NCBI GenBank assembly: GCA_035556395.1
Contig: DATMFB010000155.1
Location: 1-9,102, forward strand
Length of the DNA: 9,102 nucleotides
Direction: 5' to 3'
From: 73-13 sp035556395
Lineage (GTDB): Bacteria; Actinomycetota; Actinomycetes; Actinomycetales; Microbacteriaceae
How positions within the stretch are numbered: the first letter of the stretch is position 1; every line of letters starts with the position of its first letter. The notes under the pieces were generated by a model. It ran no database searches. It was not told the origin of the DNA and saw only the letters and a list, made by a program, of their open reading frames with translations. Shown one piece after another: positions 1 to 6,270 of this stretch. The position numbers and the translations under genes are program-made.

Positions 1-137
1 GCGACGTCGGCGTCGAGGAGCGCGCGCCGGATCTCGCGGACGGTCGCGTCGACGTCGGCCGGGGAGAGCTTGCCCTTCGTGCGAAGGTGACGGAAGGTCT
101 CGCTGAGCCGGTCGGTGAGGTTGCCGAACATCGCCAT
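1..137 (-). CDS. ffh: Signal recognition particle protein Ffh, N-terminal fragment
   Basis: Partial gene, read leftward and cut by the left edge after about 45 codons. The protein begins MAMFGNLTDRLSETFRHL and continues with a KGKLSPADVDATVREIRRALLDADV-like stretch. This is the start of the Ffh N domain (four-helix bundle), including the conserved R-RALLDADV segment. Ffh is the SRP GTPase that, with 4.5S RNA, binds signal sequences on ribosomes and delivers them to FtsY at the membrane. The GTPase G domain and M domain lie outside the window. ATG at 137 is preferred because relatives often have one or two residues before the F-G-L motif; ATG at 131 (MFGN) is also possible. There is no Shine-Dalgarno, but a TAGAAT -10 box lies 9 nt upstream, so the mRNA may be leaderless. 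It is a core gene and marks the edge of the catabolic cluster. Confidence 0.9.
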   Translation of the reverse strand, partial: MAMFGNLTDRLSETFRHLRTKGKLSPADVDATVREIRRALLDADV

Positions 138-146
138 GGTCCAAGG

Positions 147-152
147 ATTCTA
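147..152 (-). promoter_or_regulatory. Candidate -10 box of the ffh promoter
   Basis: TAGAAT on the minus strand, one mismatch from TATAAT, ends 9 nt before the ffh ATG at 137. The upstream side is GC-only and has no recognisable -35. With no Shine-Dalgarno between this box and the ATG, transcription would begin at or within a few bases of the start codon, giving a leaderless mRNA as is common in actinobacteria. This is inference from spacing only. Confidence 0.45.
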
Positions 153-175
153 CCCGGGTGCCGCCGGCGCCCGGG
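153..175 (-). terminator. GC-rich hairpin between the monooxygenase gene and ffh
   Basis: CCCGGGTGCC, a 3-nt loop GCC, then GGCGCCCGGG form a 10-bp stem. The one non-Watson-Crick position can pair as a G:U wobble in RNA in one orientation. It lies 9 nt past the stop codon of the flavin monooxygenase gene and directly upstream of the ffh -10 box. No T-tract follows, so it is not a classical intrinsic terminator. Hairpins without a U-tract are proposed as terminators in actinobacteria, and this placement fits insulation of ffh from the upstream gene. Confidence 0.45.
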
Positions 176-184
176 CGGGCGGGA

Positions 185-1405
185 CTACATGCCGCCGGCC
201 GGCAGGCCGAGCGCGACCCGGCCCTGCGAGCCGTAGAAGACGTCGTGCTGAGCGCCGATGTGCGTCTTGTAGAAGGCGGCGTCCTGGTAGTACTTCGCCA
301 GCCGCGTGCCGGTGAGTCCCGCGGAGGTCGATCCGGCGGTGGAGAACGCGATGTCGACGGCCTCGGTCGCGAGTCGTGCCGCGGTGGATGCCTGGCCGCG
401 CAGCCGGATGTCGTCGGCGGGCGTGAACTCGGGGCCGCCCTCCGCCCAGGCATAGCCGCGCTCCTCCATCTCGCGCACGGTCGCGTGCAGGAGCGCGGAG
501 GCGGAGTCGGCGAGCGCCTGGATACGCCCGAACCACTGCTGGTACTGCGGGGACTGCGTGCGCGGCATCCGGGGTGCGAAGCTCGTGCCGCGGGCCATGA
601 GCCGCTCGTACTCGTCCATCGCGGCGTACGCCGCGCCGACCTGGGTGACGGCGAGACCGGAGATGAACATCGTGGTGGTGCGGCCGAGGTAGGTGGGGTT
701 GCCGAGGAAGCGGTACCCGGGGGTGCCGCCGTGCTCGCTCCAGAGGTAGTCCTTGAAGTCGAACGGGACGACGTTGTACTCGGGAACGAACGCGCCTTCG
801 ACGACGATCGAGTTCGAGGAGGAGGCGCTGAGGCCGATGGTGCGGCCGTGGCCCCAGTCGTCGAGGATCGTGTAGTCCTTGCGGGGCAGGACGAACATGT
901 GCGGAATCGGCTCCCCCGCGGCGTTGATGATGGGGCCGACCGGCATGAAGTGGGAGCTGTAGGTGCAGCCGGAGTTGTAGTCCCAGCGGCCGGTGAGGAT
1001 GTAGCCGCCTTCGACGGGCTCGGCGCTCGCCTCGATGGGGAAGGCCCGCGAGGCGGCGACGAACGGGTGGGCCCGATAGGCCTCGTCCTGAGCGCGCTCG
1101 GAGAAGTAGGAGGAGAACTGGTAGGCGTGCGAGGCGCCGAGCTCGTAGGACCAGCCGACGCCGGGGTCGGCCCGCGAGATCTCCTCGGCGACGCGGAAGA
1201 ACGTCTGCAGGCCGAGCTCGAGGCCGCCGTAGCGCCGGGGGCGCAGGATGTCGTACAGCCGCGCCTCGACGAACGCCTCGTGGATCTCCGGGGAGTAGGT
1301 GCCGAGTTCGACATGCACCTGCTGGAGTTCGCGGATGCGCTCACGCAGCGCGATGGCGCGGCCGACGATCTCCTCGCTCGTTGGCGCATCTACTGCCGAC
1401 GTCAT
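185..1405 (-). CDS. Acyl-CoA-dehydrogenase-fold flavin-dependent monooxygenase (group D oxygenase)
   Basis: The product is 406 aa, normal for the two-component monooxygenase oxygenases built on the acyl-CoA dehydrogenase fold (HsaA, HpaB/C2, DszC relatives). These use reduced FMN or FAD from a separate reductase to hydroxylate aromatic or heterocyclic substrates. Visible: an N-terminal helical domain with PRRYGGLEL near residue 57; DPGVGWSYELGASHAY at 81-96; the beta-domain signature GGYILTGRW at 133-141, with W-G-G-LSASSSN at 184-198; and a C-terminal helical domain with GTRLAKYYQDAAFYKTHIG near 366-384, typical of the type-2 C-terminal domain (PF08028-like) rather than of true acyl-CoA dehydrogenases. 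ATG at 1405 was chosen because AGGAGG lies 4 nt upstream; the longer frame to 1549 adds only low-complexity Arg-rich sequence. It is divergent from the MBL hydrolase gene. No flavin reductase gene is in the window. The substrate is unknown. Confidence 0.85.
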   Translation of the reverse strand: MTSAVDAPTSEEIVGRAIALRERIRELQQVHVELGTYSPEIHEAFVEARLYDILRPRRYGGLELGLQTFFRVAEEISRADPGVGWSYELGASHAYQFSSYFSERAQDEAYRAHPFVAASRAFPIEASAEPVEGGYILTGRWDYNSGCTYSSHFMPVGPIINAAGEPIPHMFVLPRKDYTILDDWGHGRTIGLSASSSNSIVVEGAFVPEYNVVPFDFKDYLWSEHGGTPGYRFLGNPTYLGRTTTMFISGLAVTQVGAAYAAMDEYERLMARGTSFAPRMPRTQSPQYQQWFGRIQALADSASALLHATVREMEERGYAWAEGGPEFTPADDIRLRGQASTAARLATEAVDIAFSTAGSTSAGLTGTRLAKYYQDAAFYKTHIGAQHDVFYGSQGRVALGLPAGGM

Positions 1406-1409
1406 CGGT

Positions 1410-1415
1410 CCTCCT
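1410..1415 (-). promoter_or_regulatory. Shine-Dalgarno that fixes the monooxygenase start
   Basis: A perfect AGGAGG on the minus strand lies 4 nt before ATG 1405. It supports the 406-residue product over the upstream-extended reading frame. Confidence 0.75.
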
Positions 1416-1442
1416 CGTCGCCGGGTCCTCCGGCTGGTTGCG

Positions 1443-1448
1443 ATGCTA
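1443..1448 (-). promoter_or_regulatory. Candidate -10 box of the flavin monooxygenase gene
   Basis: TAGCAT on the minus strand fits TANNNT and lies 37 nt before ATG 1405, leaving a leader that carries the AGGAGG. The surrounding CCTAGCAT matches CCTAGCGT in front of the cyclase operon at 7 of 8 bases. No good -35 is seen at 16-18 nt, which suggests an activator-dependent promoter. The shared 16-bp inverted repeat lies 35 nt further upstream. Confidence 0.4.
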
Positions 1449-1483
1449 GGCAGCGCGCTCGCGCCGTCGCGGGCCCGGCGGGG

Positions 1484-1499
1484 GGAATCGGGTAATTCC
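1484..1499 (-). promoter_or_regulatory. Candidate operator: inverted repeat GGAAT-N6-ATTCC (copy 1)
   Basis: GGAATCGGGTAATTCC is a perfect 5-bp inverted repeat around CGGGTA, in the 133-bp region between the divergent monooxygenase and MBL genes. The first 14 bases recur exactly in front of the cyclase operon at 8207-8220. Read toward the monooxygenase gene it is AATTACCCGATTCC. It lies 35 nt upstream of the candidate TAGCAT box, a plausible activator position, but it could also control the rightward MBL gene. The regulator is not identified; the LuxR-type protein encoded nearby is the obvious candidate. Confidence 0.6.
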
Positions 1500-1538
1500 G
1501 CCCTGCGGCCCTGCTGGTCGGCGCGCGATGCTGGTCGC

Positions 1539-2324
1539 GTGGCGCTCATCCAGCTGACCTACGCGATTCGCCGTGTGCGCACCTCGCACGTCTGGCACGA
1601 TTTCGAGCGCCTCGAAATCGGCGACGAGATCATCCCGATGCCGTACAGCCTGTGGGTGCTGGACACGCCGCGCGGTCCCGTCCTGATCGATTCCGGGTTT
1701 CACACCCCGGACTCCTATTGGGTCGCCGACGCCGACTGGCGGCCGGTCCCGGAGGCGCTCGCGTCGATCGGGGTGGATCCGCGCGCCGTGCGCGCGCTCG
1801 TGCTGACGCACTATCACTTCGATCATGCCGGGCACGTGGGACTGTTTCCGAACGCGACGGTCATCGCCTCGCGCGTCGAGCACGAGCACTGGCTCGGGGT
1901 AGCGGACGAGTCCGAGGCGGCCCTCCGGGCCGCGTTCGTGTGGCCGGAGCATCTCGCGGCCATCGTCGCGGCAGAACGCGATGACCGCCTGCTCCTGGTG
2001 GACGGCGAGTCGGATGCGCCGATCGAGGGGCTGCGACTCATCGCGGCGCCTGGCCACACCCCCGGCCAGCTCGCGGTTCTCGTCGCCACCCCGAGCGGTC
2101 CCCGGCTGCTCGCCTCGGACGCGGCGCACTTCTTCGAGCAGCTCGAGCGGGGCTGGCGCTTCTTCGCGCATTCGGACGCGGCCGCCGGCGATCGCTCGAT
2201 CGCGCGGTTGCAGCGGATCGCGGCGGACACGGGGGCGGAGATCGTTCCCGGCCACGACGCGCGCGTGAGCGAGCGCTATCCCGCGGTGCCGGGGTCGGGT
2301 GGCTGGGCGAGCGCGCTCGGCTAG
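1539..2324 (+). CDS. MBL-fold metallo-hydrolase (lactonase-like)
   Basis: The product is 261 aa from GTG 1539. It carries the full metallo-beta-lactamase-fold metal set: H91-Y-H93-F-D95-H96 (THYHFDHAGH), H173 in PGHTPGQ, D194 in ASDAAHF and H239 in VPGHD. These should bind two metal ions and activate water. The order, length and LFPNATVIASRVEHEHW stretch after the first motif resemble the acyl-homoserine-lactone lactonase branch, but the substrate cannot be assigned. In this cluster a lactone or ester pathway intermediate is as likely as a quorum signal. No signal peptide is visible, so it is probably cytoplasmic. The start is uncertain: no Shine-Dalgarno precedes GTG 1539, and an in-frame ATG at 1443 would add 32 poorly conserved-looking residues and run across the candidate operator. 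It is divergent from the monooxygenase and ends 9 bp from the convergent regulator gene. Confidence 0.83.
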   Translation: MALIQLTYAIRRVRTSHVWHDFERLEIGDEIIPMPYSLWVLDTPRGPVLIDSGFHTPDSYWVADADWRPVPEALASIGVDPRAVRALVLTHYHFDHAGHVGLFPNATVIASRVEHEHWLGVADESEAALRAAFVWPEHLAAIVAAERDDRLLLVDGESDAPIEGLRLIAAPGHTPGQLAVLVATPSGPRLLASDAAHFFEQLERGWRFFAHSDAAAGDRSIARLQRIAADTGAEIVPGHDARVSERYPAVPGSGGWASALG

Positions 2325-2333
2325 CCTGCCGGC

Positions 2334-4496
2334 TCAGCTCGCGAGCACGGCCCCGCCGACGGAGTCGAGGCGCTCGCTCATCCACACGGCGATCTGCGAT
2401 CGCGAGCGGAACTGGAGCTTGTTGAGCATCCGCTGGATGTGCCCTTCGACGGTCCGGGTCGACAGCACGAGCTGCGTCGCGATCTGCGCGCTGCTGAGGC
2501 CTTCGACGAGCAGCGCAGCGATCTCGGACTCCCGCCTCGTGAGCTGCACGACCTCGCGGGTGGCGGCCTCCTCGCCGAGGGCGAGTGCGATGAACTCGGC
2601 GCGCTCGAGCTGCCGGCCCTTGGCGGACAGTCGCGAGTATTCGCGGGGGCCGAGGGCGCGGCGCAGGCCGGGCTCGACGCCGCCGAGCGCCCGCTGTGCG
2701 GTGATGGTGCGCTGCGGGTCCATGCGGTTCGCGGCGGCGAGCAGCGTCGCGGCGCGGGAGGCATCGCCGCGGCGGTACGAGAGCGCGGCGATGAGGCGCA
2801 GCGAGGTCGGGACGCCGACGCGGTCGTTCAGCGCGTCCATCATCTGCAGCGCCTCGCGCGCCGTCTCCGAAGCGCGCTCGGTGAGCCCCCGGCCGAGCAG
2901 CGTGACGGAGAGCGCGATGAGCGCGTAGGCGACGCCCCACCGGTTGCCGCGCGAACGCAGCCACTCGACGTTGGAGCGCAGTCGCTGCTCGGCGCGCTCG
3001 TAGTCACCGCGCATGACGCTCGCGAGGGCGAAGTAGTGCAGCTGCTCCTCGAGCGCGTCGAGGCGTCCCTCGTGCTTGGTCAGCTCGATGGCCTTCTGCA
3101 GCAGGGCCTCCGCGCCGTCGATGTCCTGCTCGCCCATGCGGATGAGCGCCTCGACGAACTCGGGACGCAGCTCGTCGAACGCTTCGGCGCGGTCGTCGAC
3201 GATCTCGAGGCTCTCCGCCAGGAGGCTGGAGGCGCGCTCGAACTCGCCGATCATCGCCGCGAAGTAGGACTCGGTGCGCAGTGCGGCCGCCGACAGCGCG
3301 CCGACCCGGCGCCGGCACTTGAGTGCTTCCTCGAGCCACTCGTCGACCTTGTGCTTGAGGCCGAGGGCCCCCCAGTAGCGGCGCAGGCGCAGGACGAGCC
3401 GGATGAGCTCGCCCGAGGACTCCGGGTCCGTGGCGTACTCGGCGAACAGCCGCTCGACGGTGCGGCGGTGGTGGCCGAGGTGGCGCACGAGCTGCATCTC
3501 GGGGTTTCCGTACGGGATCCGCGCGAGCTCGTCGAGGATCGACTTGACGTGCTGCTCGATGCGCGTCTCGCAGGCGACCGTGACGCGCTCGGCGTCGAGG
3601 ATCCGGCGGACGGTGCGCGGGATGCGGAACGTGCCCGGCTCTCGGGTGTCCGCGATGAGCACCGAGCGGTCGACGAGGCGCGAGAAGGCGCGGACGGCGC
3701 CCGCTCCCCCGCCGGCGAGCGCCACGACGCATTCGACGCCGAACGACTCGTCTAGCGCGGAGCCGATGTCGAGCACTTCGCGTTCGTCGGCGTCCAGGTT
3801 CCCCACGATCGCGCGGGCACGCGCCGCGTGGCGATCGGCACCGGGGATGAGGTCGACGGAGACTCCGGTCCGCAGCGCGTCGCGCACCTCCTCGAGCGGC
3901 ATGAGCCGCACCGCGGCGGCGGCGACCTCGATCATCGCGGGCAGGCCGTCGCAGGACGCGCAGATGTCGCGCGCGACCATGAGCTGCGCGGTCGTCAGCT
4001 GCGTGACGGAGGGGCGGACGGCTTTCGCGCGCTCGACGAAGAGCCGGATCGCGTCCGAGTCGATCGCGGCTCGCGTCGACGCGGTCCGGCGCGACGGGAT
4101 GGAGAGCGGCAGCACCTCGACGAGGTGCTCGCCGTCGATCGCGAGGACGACCGAGCTCGCGACGAGGACGACGGCGTCGGGCGACGCGTCGAGCAGCGCG
4201 GCGACCCGCTCGGGGACGGCGGTGCCGCGGTCGGCGTTGTCCAGGAGGATGAGGCCGCTCGCGCGTTCGGGCACCTCACCGCCGTCCGCGAGGTCGATGT
4301 ACTCGGCCTCGCCGACGCGGTGCGCGACGTGCTCCGCGAGCTTGATCGCGAGCCGGCTCGTGCCGACGCCGCTCGCGCCGGTCAGGGTGATGAGGCGCGC
4401 GCTCGCCATGACCCGCTTGGCGGTCTCGAGCTCGGCCTTACGGCCGACGAACGTGGTTCGCTCGGTCGGCAGGGGTGCCGGACACGCAGTGCGCAC
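2334..4496 (-). CDS. LuxR-family transcriptional regulator with N-terminal STAND-type ATPase-like domain (LAL-like)
   Basis: The product is 720 aa. An N-terminal NTPase-like module begins with FVGRKAEL (16-23), has a P-loop-like GASGVGTS (40-47), a Walker B LILLDN (82-87) and a GLP motif (184-186), in the order of STAND ATPases. The Walker A lysine is threonine (T46) and the usual TSR sensor arginine is missing (ASS at 113-115), so ATP hydrolysis may be lost. Residues about 390-590 hold repeated helical pairs of TPR type. The C-terminus (about 650-710) is a LuxR/GerE helix-turn-helix: LTRRESEIAALLVEGLSSAQIATQL followed by TVEGHI and a KL pair. Such proteins sense a ligand or partner and activate neighbouring operons. 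GTG at 4496 is chosen because AAGGAGG lies 6 nt upstream. It converges with the MBL gene and follows the cupin gene after about 80 bp with its own promoter. It is probably the cluster's regulator; the ligand is unknown. Confidence 0.85.
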   Translation of the reverse strand: MRTACPAPLPTERTTFVGRKAELETAKRVMASARLITLTGASGVGTSRLAIKLAEHVAHRVGEAEYIDLADGGEVPERASGLILLDNADRGTAVPERVAALLDASPDAVVLVASSVVLAIDGEHLVEVLPLSIPSRRTASTRAAIDSDAIRLFVERAKAVRPSVTQLTTAQLMVARDICASCDGLPAMIEVAAAAVRLMPLEEVRDALRTGVSVDLIPGADRHAARARAIVGNLDADEREVLDIGSALDESFGVECVVALAGGGAGAVRAFSRLVDRSVLIADTREPGTFRIPRTVRRILDAERVTVACETRIEQHVKSILDELARIPYGNPEMQLVRHLGHHRRTVERLFAEYATDPESSGELIRLVLRLRRYWGALGLKHKVDEWLEEALKCRRRVGALSAAALRTESYFAAMIGEFERASSLLAESLEIVDDRAEAFDELRPEFVEALIRMGEQDIDGAEALLQKAIELTKHEGRLDALEEQLHYFALASVMRGDYERAEQRLRSNVEWLRSRGNRWGVAYALIALSVTLLGRGLTERASETAREALQMMDALNDRVGVPTSLRLIAALSYRRGDASRAATLLAAANRMDPQRTITAQRALGGVEPGLRRALGPREYSRLSAKGRQLERAEFIALALGEEAATREVVQLTRRESEIAALLVEGLSSAQIATQLVLSTRTVEGHIQRMLNKLQFRSRSQIAVWMSERLDSVGGAVLAS

Positions 4497-4502
4497 GGCG
4501 AT

Positions 4503-4509
4503 CCTCCTT
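4503..4509 (-). promoter_or_regulatory. Shine-Dalgarno that fixes the regulator's GTG start
   Basis: AAGGAGG on the minus strand lies 6 nt before GTG 4496, ideal spacing. It supports GTG as the start of the 720-residue LuxR-type regulator. Confidence 0.75.
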
Positions 4510-4515
4510 GATCGT

Positions 4516-4528
4516 CGGAATGCGGGAC
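4516..4528 (-). promoter_or_regulatory. Candidate operator half-site in the regulator leader (copy 3)
   Basis: Read toward the regulator gene this is TGTCCCGCATTCCG. It keeps the CC-N2-ATTCCG core of the shared motif, and its CCGCATTCCG is identical to the site at 8275-8284. It is immediately downstream of the candidate -10 box, around the expected transcription start. Binding here would more likely repress than activate, as in negative autoregulation. The evidence is motif similarity only. Confidence 0.35.
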
Positions 4529-4557
4529 AGGCTATCTCGCCCGCCCTGGGATGGCCA
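4529..4557 (-). promoter_or_regulatory. Candidate promoter of the LuxR-type regulator gene
   Basis: On the minus strand, TGGCCA (4552-4557, 4 of 6 with TTGACA) and TAGCCT (4529-4534, TANNNT) are separated by exactly 17 bp. The -10 box is 32 nt before GTG 4496, leaving room for the AAGGAGG. It lies in the short gap after the cupin stop codon, so the regulator can be made independently of the operon. Confidence 0.45.
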
Positions 4558-4577
4558 GATGTTGTCGGATCGTATGA

Positions 4578-5480
4578 CTAAACGGTGTCGGGCGCCGGAT
4601 ACTCGTCGGCGTTGAGGACCCACCCCTCCATCGCCGAGAAGTCGTGCCGGGGCGGGCTGAAGATGTCGATGAGCCGGTTGCGACCCGAGCCGATCGCCTC
4701 GCTCGTGTGCACCGTCGGCGGGGAGATCACCGCGACCGACGGCGCTGCGCAGAGCTCGTGCTCGTCCTCGCGCCAGCGCGTGCCGTCCGAGCCCCACGGC
4801 CAGCGGATGTGGTGCACGAACTCCCCCTCGAGCGCGAGCGAGCACTGCTCAAAGTCGTCGTGATGATGCGGTGAGAGCTTCGTGCGATCGCGGGGACCGT
4901 CGCGGCCCTCGATGTAGTTGACCATGAACGTCGTGCAGCGATACAGCCGGAAGTTCGAGTTCGGCAGGGTCGGCACGGTGAGGTCGTAGTCGCGGATGCG
5001 GAAGCCGCCGACCGGGTCGGGCCACGCCTCGAACTCGGGGATGTTCGGATGCGGCTCGGCGTACGACATCGCGTTCTCCGCGAGGTCCGCGAGCGCCGAC
5101 GTCGAGCGCACGAGCTGAACGAATCGCCCCTCGCCCTCGAGGCCGATCGCCGCCGCGCCCGGCGGGACGATGACGAGCCGCTCGCCGCCAATGCGGCGGA
5201 TCTCCTCGCCGACCGCGACCGTCGCCGAGACGGCGGGGTCGAGGAGGAGCAGGACGTGCTCCTGCGGCTCGTCGACAGCGAGGCTCGCGGCACCGTCGAG
5301 CTCGCCGTAGCCGAGCACGAAGTTCTGCCCCCGCGCGTACCAGACGCGGGCGTCGCCGATCTGGCGGTCGTGGTGCCGCGCGTAGAAGCGCGCGTACTCC
5401 GTGCCCGCGATCTCGGTCGGGACGGGCCGCGCCGTCGCCGTCGCGAGCTTCGCCCGCGCATCGTCCTTCGGATAGTTCAT
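4578..5480 (-). CDS. Cupin-fold (bicupin) protein, last gene of the operon
   Basis: The product is 300 aa. The C-terminal half has a good metal-binding cupin motif 1: PHHHDDFEQCSLALEG, with H205/H207 and E211 and a glycine at the expected distance. Cupin motif 2 follows as SPPTVHTSEAIG-(3)-NR, supplying H258. The N-terminal half (about 45-125) shows beta-rich sequence ending in RLVIVPPGAAAIGLEGEGRF, which looks like a second cupin without metal-ligand histidines. Metal-binding cupins include dioxygenases, isomerases and small-molecule binding proteins; which activity applies here is not readable. ATG 5480 follows GAGGAGG by 7 nt, and that Shine-Dalgarno overlaps the TGA of the aldolase gene, which implies translational coupling. 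Its place in the operon suggests a ring-cleavage or isomerisation step, an inference only. Confidence 0.75.
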   Translation of the reverse strand: MNYPKDDARAKLATATARPVPTEIAGTEYARFYARHHDRQIGDARVWYARGQNFVLGYGELDGAASLAVDEPQEHVLLLLDPAVSATVAVGEEIRRIGGERLVIVPPGAAAIGLEGEGRFVQLVRSTSALADLAENAMSYAEPHPNIPEFEAWPDPVGGFRIRDYDLTVPTLPNSNFRLYRCTTFMVNYIEGRDGPRDRTKLSPHHHDDFEQCSLALEGEFVHHIRWPWGSDGTRWREDEHELCAAPSVAVISPPTVHTSEAIGSGRNRLIDIFSPPRHDFSAMEGWVLNADEYPAPDTV

Positions 5481-5487
5481 CGCTGTG

Positions 5488-5495
5488 CCTCCTCA
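5488..5495 (-). promoter_or_regulatory. Shine-Dalgarno fused to the upstream stop codon
   Basis: TGAGGAGG contains both the TGA stop of the aldolase gene and the GAGGAGG ribosome site of the cupin gene, 7 nt before ATG 5480. This arrangement is typical of coupled translation within one operon. Confidence 0.7.
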
Positions 5496-6260
5496 GCCGA
5501 TCGATTCCCGCACGATCCGGGTCGCCTCCGTGCGGAGCATGCCCGTGTCGTTGCCCACCATGACGAACGAGTAGCCAGCTTCGGCGGCCCGCCCGAACTG
5601 CTCCGGGGTGCCGACCGCGGTGCCGACCGGCACACCCAGGGCGAGCGCGAATCGCACCGTCGCGGCGACGAGTTCGTCGAGCTCGGGGTCCGGCGAGCGG
5701 AATCCGCGGTCGAGCCCCAGGTCCCCCATGCCGATGAAGGCGCCGCCGAGACCGGGCGTCGCGACGATGCCCTCGGCGTCCTCGAGCGCCGCCCAGTCCT
5801 CCAGCTGCACCCCTCGGAAGACGTCCGCGCCCGCGGCGACATACTCGGGTCCCGGGGTGGCTCCCCAGGCGCCCGCACGTCCCGTCGCGCCCATCCCCCG
5901 GACCCCGTCCGGCGGGAACGTCATGCGCGACACCTGCAACGCGGCCTCGCTGGCGGAGCGCACGTGGGGCACGAGCAGCCCGTCGACGCCGGCGTCGAGC
6001 AGGCGCTGGACGTGATTGCCCGACGTGTCCGGTACCCGCACGAGCACGCTCATCCCCGCGGCCTGCGCGACGACCGTCGCCGCATACGCATCCTGGAACC
6101 CGAGCGGCGCGTGCTCCATGTCGATCACGACGTAGTCGAACCCCGCGATCCCGAGGATCTCCACCGTCTCCAGCGACGGGATCTTGACCCAGGTGCCGAT
6201 GAGCGGACGGGCGGAGCTCGCGAGCCGCTGCGCGAACGGCGCGGGACGCTGGATGGCCAT
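5493..6260 (-). CDS. HpcH/HpaI-family class II aldolase
   Basis: The product is 255 aa, the usual length of this TIM-barrel family (HpaI, GarL, RhmA, YfaU). These divalent-metal aldolases reversibly split 4-hydroxy-2-oxo acids into pyruvate and an aldehyde, often as the last step of aromatic or sugar-acid breakdown. Visible family landmarks: GTWVKI (22-27); DMEHAPLG (47-54) with catalytic H50; VRVP (74-77) with substrate-binding R75; LDAGVDGLLVPHV (88-100); FPPDGVRG (115-122); VQLEDWAAL (151-159), where Q152 and E154 match the QxE metal site; and FIGMGDLG (175-182), where D180 is the second metal ligand. All key residues are present, so it should be active. ATG 6260 has a short GAGG 8 nt upstream that overlaps the preceding gene's TGA. 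The acceptor aldehyde is unknown. Confidence 0.88.
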   Translation of the reverse strand: MAIQRPAPFAQRLASSARPLIGTWVKIPSLETVEILGIAGFDYVVIDMEHAPLGFQDAYAATVVAQAAGMSVLVRVPDTSGNHVQRLLDAGVDGLLVPHVRSASEAALQVSRMTFPPDGVRGMGATGRAGAWGATPGPEYVAAGADVFRGVQLEDWAALEDAEGIVATPGLGGAFIGMGDLGLDRGFRSPDPELDELVAATVRFALALGVPVGTAVGTPEQFGRAAEAGYSFVMVGNDTGMLRTEATRIVRESIG

Positions 6261-6270
6261 CGTGCGGGCC

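Noticed and set aside
158..1495. A 445-codon rightward open frame opposite the flavin monooxygenase
   Set aside because: The opposite strand encodes a complete family member with an AGGAGG. This frame has no motifs and a biased composition.
1406..1549. N-terminal extension of the flavin monooxygenase to 1549
   Set aside because: It would add 48 Arg-rich residues, cross the candidate promoter and operator, and ignore the AGGAGG at 1410-1415.
1539..2324. Calling the MBL hydrolase a quorum-quenching AHL lactonase
   Set aside because: The fold and metal ligands fit, but the same motifs occur in many MBL hydrolases and the context is catabolic. The specific name is not supported.
2439..4581. Long rightward open frames opposite the regulator gene (2439-3755, 3403-4581, 3828-4511)
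   Set aside because: All are antisense shadows of a regulator with clear ATPase-like and LuxR domains; none has a convincing ribosome site or domain.
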